This document shows positions 1-5,110 of a stretch of DNA of 5,110 nucleotides, in pieces. This stretch comes from an uncultured Maribacter sp. (GTDB taxonomy: Bacteria > Bacteroidota > Bacteroidia > Flavobacteriales > Flavobacteriaceae). Under the pieces are notes generated by a model. It made no database searches. It was not told where the DNA came from and saw only the letters and a list, made by a program, of their open reading frames with translations. The position numbers were made by a program, and so were the translations under genes. The stretch's first letter is position 1; every line of letters begins with the position of its first letter. The DNA lies in the NCBI GenBank assembly GCA_905479535.1, contig CAJQMW010000319.1, forward strand, positions 1 to 5,110, written 5' to 3'.

Positions 1-964
1 ATTTCCAGCAATTGATAAAGGCGTCCGCCACTGCCATACCCACTTTGGCGTAAAGTGCAGCCGATTCAATTAAATTGGTCTCATGGCCTTTATCAGCAAG
101 TATTGCAAAGTAATAGGAGTGTCCAGGGGGGGTGAAAGAAACATCCGGGTCGTCTCCCCACCAAATTGCAGCTTCTTTTTCCACTTTTGAAAGTTCTAGG
201 TCCTTTAGATAAACCGCTTCAAATTGTTTATAGTAGGGCGATCCAGGAGTGGTGTCGTAGGGTATAAACTTTGGATAGGGCGGATTTTTGTTAGAGGGGG
301 CAAAGGTTCTGTTATCCCCCCAATGCGGATGTAAGGGATAATGGCTAAAGGATTGAGCGAACAAAGGGGGCTTCCACGAACCTAATCGATTTGGATACTC
401 CATGTTTTTATCGAAATTAGATAAATAGCCCCTGTGGCCGCCATCTGATTTGGACCATTGGAAGATGGAATTTGCGATGGCCCTGCCATAAGCTACCGAT
501 CTTAATACAGTTTCCTTATCAATACCTTTCTGGTATTGGTCATATATCACATTTTCAAGTGAATCAATTTTGGCTTTGTTCTCGTCCGATGTTTGTACAT
601 ATATTTTTTTTAGAATTTCCGATTGCCCGGCATTCAATGCTAGCAACCAATCATAGGATTCTTCGGTATCAATAGTAGGGAGCGAATCCAGATTGTTTAA
701 CTGACCGCCCATTGAGACATATTGTGGATACCCATGGACGATGGATTCATACATGGTCAAGCCAATATATCCAAAGGCCCTTGACGCAAAAGTAGGAGAA
801 TTGGACGGGGTGTATTGCGTAACATGAAGTGTCATTTCTGCCCATTCAATTGGTATTTCAGACTCTAGTAATTTTGGTTGACCTGTAGGGGAACAGGCAA
901 AAAGTATAAGTATGAATAGGAAAGCGAAAACTTTACCGAATTTGCAAATCGAATAATGTGTCAT
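1..964 (-). CDS. Vanadium-dependent haloperoxidase-like (PAP2-superfamily) lipoprotein, C-terminus cut by window edge
   Basis: The frame is open from ATG at 964 to the left edge, giving 321 residues without a stop. Residues 1-24 form a lipoprotein signal: a basic start, a hydrophobic run (residues 12-22) and a lipobox LFAC with Cys24, so the protein is probably anchored in the envelope. The body resembles the alpha-helical N-terminal part of Bacteroidota vanadium-dependent haloperoxidases: EWAEMTLHVTQ (40-50), FGYIGLTMYES (64-74), SVAYGRAIANSIFQW (156-170), LHPHWGDNRTF (211-221), and WWGDDPDVSFTPPGH (268-282). Family members usually exceed 400 residues. The vanadate-binding motifs (KX6RP, PSGH, SRX5H) should follow residue 321 and cannot be seen, so activity as haloperoxidase or acid phosphatase is unproven. 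It starts 20 bases after the repeat gene and probably shares its transcript. An in-frame ATG at 979 would add five residues (MFLFK); 964 is preferred because of the A-rich bases just before it. Confidence 0.82.
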   Translation of the reverse strand, partial: MTHYSICKFGKVFAFLFILILFACSPTGQPKLLESEIPIEWAEMTLHVTQYTPSNSPTFASRAFGYIGLTMYESIVHGYPQYVSMGGQLNNLDSLPTIDTEESYDWLLALNAGQSEILKKIYVQTSDENKAKIDSLENVIYDQYQKGIDKETVLRSVAYGRAIANSIFQWSKSDGGHRGYLSNFDKNMEYPNRLGSWKPPLFAQSFSHYPLHPHWGDNRTFAPSNKNPPYPKFIPYDTTPGSPYYKQFEAVYLKDLELSKVEKEAAIWWGDDPDVSFTPPGHSYYFAILADKGHETNLIESAALYAKVGMAVADAFINCWK

Positions 965-984
965 TTTAAAAAGGAACATGCCAT

Positions 985-3870
985 TTAAAATTTATAAGTT
1001 TTTAAAGGAAGCCCATAACTGGCCATAATAACTTTATCATCAAGAATTATGGCATGGCTATTACTAAGCTTTATGGAAAGACCGGACTTTTTTTGCGATT
1101 GGTATAAAAAGGATCCTGTGCCATCGCCTAATAATAGGGTGCCATAATTTGCATCGAATTTTCCAATCCTTAATTTATAATAATCGTTGTTGCCGAGCAA
1201 CAGTATATCAGAATTACCGTCATGATCGAAGTCTGAAGTTAAAATACTTGAAACCGGGGCAAATTGTGATTGTATGGGTAACGGAATAATTTTAAAGCCA
1301 TCGTCCGCGGTTGCTAGAAACAGTGTCGTTTCTTGATAATTTGCAATTAGTTTTTTTGCGCCGATCAACTCTTTATCATTAAAAATATCTTGTATCGTGG
1401 CATCTGCATAGGACTCGTAACTATTAAATTTTGACCTCAAATAACTCAGTTGACCCAATAGTTCGTCCCTGGTGAGATAAGGAAAACTCTTGTCTTTAAC
1501 ATATAGGTTAAGAATAGGGTCTATAGAGCCATTATTGTCAAAATCTGCAAAGTATAACTCGGCAGGGTTTTCCTTGCTTAATTTGAATTGGATATTAGAT
1601 CCAATATTACCGGCTACGATATCCAATCTGTTATCATTATTTACATCTGTTAAGGTTAAAGTGTTCCATAGACCAAAATATTCCTTCGAGAAATATTTTA
1701 TGGTCTCGTTTAACAATTTTCCATCTTCATTGATGTAGATGGAAATAGGCATCCAATTGCCGGTTAATACCAAGTCCTCTAACTGGTCCCCATTTACATC
1801 GGCCCAAGCGGCATCGGTTACCATTCCGGGATATTTTAATGCTGACTGAATTTCTTCCGTCTGGTCGCTATAATTTCCCTTACCGTCATTGATGAGTATA
1901 TAACTTCTAGGGCTTTCCGGGTAACTACCTGGAACAACATAGCCACCTACAAATAAGTCTATATAGGAATCCTGATTGATGTCATAAAAAGCTACAGCCC
2001 CGGTACTTGTTAGCATTTTGGGTAAGGCTTTAGCATTTTTTTTAAAATCCCCTGTGCCATTTCCCAGATACAGTCGATCTTGAAGTAATGGGTCGTCTTG
2101 GTTAAAGTCATGGTAGCCTCCGCTGGCGATATAAACATCTAGATTACCATCCAAATCAGCATCGTAAATAGCGATAGCACTATCAAAATGATCTTTGTCC
2201 ATTTCAAAATCCCGCACGTTTATCTCATAAAATTCATCTTTTCTTTTTTGTAGGTACACAGAAGTGCTCTGTCCAATGCCACCACCTATAATAATGTCCT
2301 CAAGGCCATCTTTGTTTAAATCCGCATTTTGGATCGGTGGTGTCCGGTGAGACATTTGTTTGGTGAGCAACGGTTGCCTCTTAAAATCATTTAGGCCAGA
2401 AGACGTGTTTACGTAAGAAACAGGGGGTTTAATTTCTTTAAAAATTTGAGAAGTGCCCTGTTCGTCAATTTTCAAATTGCCTGCATTTTCTTCATTAATG
2501 ACTATTTTGATGTTGGGTACAATCTTTGTTAGAACTTCACTTTTACCAGAATTCCATTGTACTACCAAGGAATCAATGGTCATGTTTTCCCCAATTCCAA
2601 AATGAAGGGTAGGGGTAACCGTAGATAAATAACCTTGAGTGGGCATTTGCTCCAAAACTTGCGATTTCCCGTCAGAATACAAAGTCAACTTTGAACCTAT
2701 TCCATTGGTATTTTTGTCTTCACCTTGCAATTCAATGCTTAAAAATTTATTTTTACTATTAGGGCTATCGTTCCTGTAAATGAATGCGGGCTTGTTTATA
2801 TTGTTCACTACTATTTCCAGATCACCGTCATTGTCCAAATCTACATAGATGGCCCCATTGCTGTTTGCGGGTTGGTCCATTCCCACTGTTTTTGTATTGT
2901 TTATGAAGGTTAGGCCATCGGTATTAGAAAAATAATAATTGGTCAAATCTGATGAAGGCATTTCTTTGATAAGTTCCAAAACATCCTGTCTTTGTAACCT
3001 CCCCTTTGCTTGCACAAAGTCCTCCATATAATTTATGAAATCTAGATTGGTGTAATCCCTAAAATACCCATTGGTCACAAAAAGATCCTTAAGTCCATCA
3101 TTATCAAAATCGGCAAATAACGGAGCCCAACTCCAGTCTGTATTGGATATACCGGACAATTGTCCTATTTCGCTAAAGGAATCATCACCATTGTTCAATT
3201 GCAGCATATTGCGCATGTATTGATGATGAAACCCACTTCTAAGATTCAAATCGAACTTTTCGTAATTATCAGGGGATAAGAGTAGTTTTTGACGGTTGTT
3301 TTCCTCTGGCAGCATATCCAGGGTGAAAATGTCCTGCCAACCATCGTTGTTAATATCTGCAATATTATTACCCATTGAGAAATGACTCGTATGTCCTATT
3401 TGTAGCCCCAATTGATCTTCAAACGTGCCATTTTTTTTATTAATGTATAAATAGTCCGGTACAGTATAGTCGTTGGAAACATAAAAGTCCAACCAACCAT
3501 CATTATTAACATCGCTGATACCAATTCCTAGACCATAGGTAAGCGCAGACCCACTAATACCTGCATTTTTAGTGATGTCATAGAATTTATCTTTTCTTTG
3601 TTCAAAGAGTCGGATACCCTGTAAGGGGTCATCCTTTTTAAGATATTCTTTAGTGCTGACTTCGTTTAAGACAGGTAAGGATTTTGGATTATGGTTTAAC
3701 AAAAGCATATCCAGGTCACCATCTTTATCATAATCGAAGAAATACCCCTGATTACTAAATGCGGGGCTATCCAAGCCATATTGTTCTGCTTTTTCTTCAA
3801 ATATTGGAACATTGTTAGAATCGTTCCCCATGTTTATGAAAAGCTGGTTCTTTCTTTTGTTTTCGGGCAA
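985..3870 (-). CDS. Main body of the FG-GAP/VCBS-repeat protein with ASPIC/UnbV domain
   Basis: This is the 961-residue remainder of the frameshifted gene, ending in TAA at 987-985. The TTG at 3870 is only a formal start, because family sequence continues upstream of it. Numbered from the TTG, Asp-rich FG-GAP/VCBS loops are at DYDKDGDLD (46), DVNNDGWLD (120), DINNDGWQD (172), DFDNDGLKD (254), DLDNDGDLE (344), DLNKDGLED (517), DADLDGNLD (570), DINQDSYID (630), DVNGDQLED (691), DVNNDNRLD (742), DFDNNGSID (776) and DFDHDGNSD (880). An ASPIC/UnbV domain lies at about 376-450, marked by NTNGIGSKL, TQGYLS, LHFGIG and VVQWNSGK. This suggests two beta-propeller-like units joined by the ASPIC/UnbV segment. 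Several later loops lack the usual Gly (DS, DQ, DN), so calcium binding may be weaker there. The fragment has no signal peptide of its own, so if made alone it would stay in the cytoplasm. Confidence 0.85.
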   Translation of the reverse strand: MPENKRKNQLFINMGNDSNNVPIFEEKAEQYGLDSPAFSNQGYFFDYDKDGDLDMLLLNHNPKSLPVLNEVSTKEYLKKDDPLQGIRLFEQRKDKFYDITKNAGISGSALTYGLGIGISDVNNDGWLDFYVSNDYTVPDYLYINKKNGTFEDQLGLQIGHTSHFSMGNNIADINNDGWQDIFTLDMLPEENNRQKLLLSPDNYEKFDLNLRSGFHHQYMRNMLQLNNGDDSFSEIGQLSGISNTDWSWAPLFADFDNDGLKDLFVTNGYFRDYTNLDFINYMEDFVQAKGRLQRQDVLELIKEMPSSDLTNYYFSNTDGLTFINNTKTVGMDQPANSNGAIYVDLDNDGDLEIVVNNINKPAFIYRNDSPNSKNKFLSIELQGEDKNTNGIGSKLTLYSDGKSQVLEQMPTQGYLSTVTPTLHFGIGENMTIDSLVVQWNSGKSEVLTKIVPNIKIVINEENAGNLKIDEQGTSQIFKEIKPPVSYVNTSSGLNDFKRQPLLTKQMSHRTPPIQNADLNKDGLEDIIIGGGIGQSTSVYLQKRKDEFYEINVRDFEMDKDHFDSAIAIYDADLDGNLDVYIASGGYHDFNQDDPLLQDRLYLGNGTGDFKKNAKALPKMLTSTGAVAFYDINQDSYIDLFVGGYVVPGSYPESPRSYILINDGKGNYSDQTEEIQSALKYPGMVTDAAWADVNGDQLEDLVLTGNWMPISIYINEDGKLLNETIKYFSKEYFGLWNTLTLTDVNNDNRLDIVAGNIGSNIQFKLSKENPAELYFADFDNNGSIDPILNLYVKDKSFPYLTRDELLGQLSYLRSKFNSYESYADATIQDIFNDKELIGAKKLIANYQETTLFLATADDGFKIIPLPIQSQFAPVSSILTSDFDHDGNSDILLLGNNDYYKLRIGKFDANYGTLLLGDGTGSFLYQSQKKSGLSIKLSNSHAIILDDKVIMASYGLPLKTYKF

Positions 3871-4319
3871 CGCCCCTGAATAACACAGATAAAGTCCAAC
3901 CTCCCATCCCCGTTAATATCTACGCTACTAACCCCAGTCTTCCACGGGCCTTTTCTGCCGGTGACCTTTGCAATATTGGTAACGTCCTGAAATTTAAAAT
4001 TCCCTTTATTGAGATAAAACTTATTATTCCCCATATTAGAGGTAAAATACAGATCCTGTAATCCATCGTCATTAAAATCGCCAGTAGCAACACCTCCACC
4101 ATTGTATAGGTATTCATAAACGAGAACATTGGCGTTCAATCCCTCCTTTAATGTATTTTCAAAGTCAACATTTGTCTTTTCTTTTGATAAAAGGGTAAAT
4201 AGGGTAGGGTGTTCATCTGTATTCTCCGCAATATCCATTACTTCTTTCTCAGGATTGTCTTTACATCCATGTAGGAGAAGGAATAAGGCGGAAATAAGGG
4301 CTATGCTAGTTTTTATCAT
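3834..4319 (-). CDS. N-terminal fragment of the VCBS-repeat lipoprotein (signal peptide and first blades)
   Basis: This 161-residue frame begins at ATG 4319. Residues 1-19 are a lipoprotein signal peptide: MIK, a hydrophobic stretch, then LLHGC with Cys19. The next residues, KDN, have a Lys plus acidic residue after the Cys and resemble the export signal that sends Bacteroidota lipoproteins to the outer cell surface. Two FG-GAP/VCBS calcium loops follow: DFNDDGLQD (about 82-90) and DINGDGRLD (about 134-142). Between them is the blade sequence LYFTSNMGNNKFYLNKG, typical of this family. Residues after Phe143 (ICVIQGRC onward) are out of frame and do not represent real protein. The start lies 12 bases after the U-tract of the hairpin downstream of susD; the bases before the ATG are A-rich with no Shine-Dalgarno, as is usual in Bacteroidota. 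Alone, this fragment would be an exported stub with too few blades for a propeller. Confidence 0.8.
   Translation of the reverse strand: MIKTSIALISALFLLLHGCKDNPEKEVMDIAENTDEHPTLFTLLSKEKTNVDFENTLKEGLNANVLVYEYLYNGGGVATGDFNDDGLQDLYFTSNMGNNKFYLNKGNFKFQDVTNIAKVTGRKGPWKTGVSSVDINGDGRLDFICVIQGRCPKTKERTSFS
3887..3896 (-). other. Frameshift site in the VCBS-repeat gene
   Basis: On the minus strand the sequence reads GACTTTATCTG. Upstream codons end in GAC TTT (Asp-Phe) and downstream codons resume at TAT CTG (Tyr-Leu), sharing the T at 3891. One extra T, giving TTT TAT, restores the frame. The run here is only three T long, so it is a poor slippage tract; programmed frameshifting or phase variation is less likely than a chance deletion or a base-call error. 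Confidence 0.8.
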
Positions 4320-4331
4320 TTTCTTAAAAGT

Positions 4332-4364
4332 AAAAAATCTATCCCTTTTCGGGGATAGATTTTT
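4332..4364 (-). terminator. Rho-independent terminator-type hairpin after susD
   Basis: A perfect 13-base-pair inverted repeat pairs AAAAATCTATCCC (4333-4345) with GGGATAGATTTTT (4352-4364) around a six-base loop (4346-4351). Read on the minus strand, the stem closes with GGGATAGA followed by six T (4337-4332), the classical form of an intrinsic terminator. It starts 24 bases after the susD stop codon and its U-tract ends 12 bases before the start of the repeat-protein gene. Because the arms are A/T-rich outside the GGG/CCC core, it has T-runs on both sides and could act in both directions, but nothing on the plus strand needs it. It probably works as a partial terminator or a 3'-end stabiliser for the susCD message. 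Confidence 0.8.
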
Positions 4365-4388
4365 ACATTATCTCAATTTGTAATTTTA

Positions 4389-5110
4389 TTAATATCCCGG
4401 ATTCTGAACCAAAAGTTCATTGCGGTTTATTTCGTCCCTACTAAGCGGCATAAAATACATTTTATCTTCCCATCTTCTAGTTTCATTATCTGTATTGTCG
4501 ACCACATTGTAACTATAGTCGTATACAGTGGGGTCATGTCTGTAGGGAGATAAGGGTGTTGCTCCTGGTTTTAAAGTAGCGGATACTTTCATGACTTTAA
4601 TTCCGCGCCCTAAGGTTTGGTCAGCAATCATCCACCTTCTGGCGTCATGGTATCTATGTTCCTCATAGGCCAATTCCACTCTCCGCTCATTGATATAGGC
4701 TTCGAGCAAGGCCGAGCCGGATGCCGTAATAGTGGGCATTCCTGCCCTGTAGCGTATTTTGTTCAGCCATGCCAATGCCTCACCCTCGTCACCTGTGGCA
4801 ATGGAGGCCTCAATATAATTAAGTACCATTTCCGTGTACCTAATGAACGGCCAAGGAACTACTTGTGCGCTCGATTGATTATCGACCACTGCCGGATCTG
4901 CATCAATAAATTTACGGACATAATATCCCGTTCTACTTCCGTTCCAGTTTTCTATAGGAGAATCTCGCATATCTACCCCAGCAATAATTCCACCAGAACC
5001 ATCGTCATAGGTGCCCGTTTGAATTTCATCATACGGATCTATACTGGCAACATCATCGGGTCTTGGTTTCCAGTCAGCACCGTCATATAGAATGGTAGCA
5101 TATAACCTTG
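4389..5110 (-). CDS. SusD/RagB-family outer-membrane nutrient-binding lipoprotein, C-terminal 239 residues
   Basis: The frame is open from the right edge (first full codon at 5108) to the stop at 4391-4389; the ATG at 4970 is internal, because family sequence runs on upstream of it (RLYATILYDGADWKPRP). SusD-family hallmarks are clear: a conserved RLYATILYDG block, the TPR-like segment FIRYTEMVLNYIEA (88-101 of the visible part), LNKIRYRAGMP (115-125), the signature NERRVELAYEEHRYHDARRW (140-159), and the C-terminal MYFMPLSRDEINRNELLVQNPGY. Family members are usually 450-600 residues, so about half is visible; the lipoprotein signal and much of the ligand-binding face are missing. SusD proteins cap a TonB-dependent SusC transporter at the outer membrane and capture glycans or other ligands; a susC gene is expected upstream, beyond the window. 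The ligand cannot be told from this part. The gene is followed by a terminator hairpin and then the repeat lipoprotein gene on the same strand. Confidence 0.95.
   Translation of the reverse strand, partial: RLYATILYDGADWKPRPDDVASIDPYDEIQTGTYDDGSGGIIAGVDMRDSPIENWNGSRTGYYVRKFIDADPAVVDNQSSAQVVPWPFIRYTEMVLNYIEASIATGDEGEALAWLNKIRYRAGMPTITASGSALLEAYINERRVELAYEEHRYHDARRWMIADQTLGRGIKVMKVSATLKPGATPLSPYRHDPTVYDYSYNVVDNTDNETRRWEDKMYFMPLSRDEINRNELLVQNPGY

Larger units (their letters stand above)
985..4319 (-). pseudogene. FG-GAP/VCBS-repeat lipoprotein with ASPIC/UnbV domain, disrupted by a single-base frameshift
   Basis: Two overlapping minus-strand frames are parts of one gene. The first fits family sequence up to DGRLDF (Phe143, codon 3893-3891) and then turns into unrelated residues until its stop at 3834. 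Adding one T to the TTT codon gives DFYLCYSGALPENKRKN and joins the second frame without a break, for about 1,111 residues, which matches my recollection of this family's usual size of roughly 1,100. The restored protein has a lipoprotein signal (Cys19), about six to seven Asp-rich FG-GAP/VCBS blades, an ASPIC/UnbV domain at about residues 526-600, then about seven more blades. Such proteins are often encoded beside SusC/SusD pairs in Bacteroidota, and their DxNxDGxxD loops are typical calcium-binding loops. Their exact role is not settled; surface binding or adhesion is inferred. No other lesion was found, so this is either a recent mutation or a sequencing or assembly error. Confidence 0.85.

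Noticed and set aside
119..133. TPPGH in the haloperoxidase-like protein as the catalytic PSGH motif
   Set aside because: It lies before the expected KX6RP motif and is a known conserved feature of the helical N-terminal part; the real PSGH should follow beyond the left edge.
472..675. Plus-strand open frame of 67 codons
   Set aside because: It lies wholly antisense to the haloperoxidase-like gene, which has clear family sequence here, and its translation shows no recognisable feature.
1490..1738. Plus-strand open frame of 82 codons
   Set aside because: It is antisense to well-conserved VCBS repeats (around DVNNDNRLD and DFDNNGSID) and is a shadow of that coding frame.
3331..3513. Similar short DNA stretches such as ccaaccatcgttgttaata and ccaaccatcattattaaca as a DNA repeat or CRISPR-like array
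   Set aside because: They encode the DINNDGWQD and DVNNDGWLD protein loops, are irregularly spaced and differ at codon third positions, so the repetition is at protein level.
3868..3870. TTG as a true start of the 961-residue repeat protein
   Set aside because: In-frame family sequence (YLCYSGA) continues upstream of it to the frameshift point, and a protein starting here would lack its signal peptide and first blades.
4322..4331. TACTTTTA-like element before the repeat gene as a Bacteroidota -7 box
   Set aside because: It lacks the final G of TAnnTTTG, has no TTG at the expected -33 spacing, and would place the transcript start at or beyond the start codon.
3920..4383. Minus-strand frame at 3920-4129 and plus-strand frame at 4129-4383
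   Set aside because: Both overlap the N-terminal part of the repeat lipoprotein, which has a signal peptide and calcium loops; the plus-strand frame also runs through the terminator hairpin.
4968..4970. ATG as the start of the SusD-like gene
   Set aside because: The frame stays open to the window edge and the 46 residues upstream are typical SusD sequence, so this ATG is internal.
4617..5090. Plus-strand open frame of 157 codons
   Set aside because: It is antisense to the SusD C-terminal signature segments and has no recognisable motif despite its length.

Overview
The window looks like part of the chromosome of a member of the Bacteroidota, most likely a marine Flavobacteriaceae. The evidence is a SusD/RagB C-terminus, two lipoprotein signal peptides of Bacteroidota style, AT-rich sequence, and A-rich leaders without Shine-Dalgarno sites before the start codons. 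Genus cannot be set from this window. All real genes lie on the minus strand, so they are transcribed from high to low coordinates.

In order of transcription: (1) 5110-4389, the last 239 residues of a SusD/RagB outer-membrane nutrient-binding lipoprotein. Its start, and presumably a susC-type TonB-dependent transporter gene, lie beyond the right edge. (2) 4388-4320, a 69-base gap holding a near-perfect terminator hairpin with a U-tract. (3) 4319-985, a large FG-GAP/VCBS-repeat lipoprotein with a central ASPIC/UnbV domain. It is split in two by an apparent one-base deletion near 3891-3893; restoring the base gives one continuous reading frame of about 1,111 residues. (4) 964-1, after a 20-base gap, a lipoprotein with the N-terminal three quarters of a vanadium-dependent haloperoxidase (PAP2-superfamily) fold. 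The left edge cuts it just at or before the vanadate-binding residues.

The layout reads as the downstream part of a SusC/SusD-type uptake operon. SusD would capture a ligand at the cell surface, the repeat lipoprotein would be a calcium-dependent surface adhesin or binding protein, and the haloperoxidase-like lipoprotein would be an envelope enzyme. The hairpin between susD and the repeat gene would let susD be expressed more strongly than the two downstream genes. The substrate is not evident. The plus strand shows no credible gene, and no tRNA, rRNA, CRISPR array, insertion sequence or phage feature was seen.
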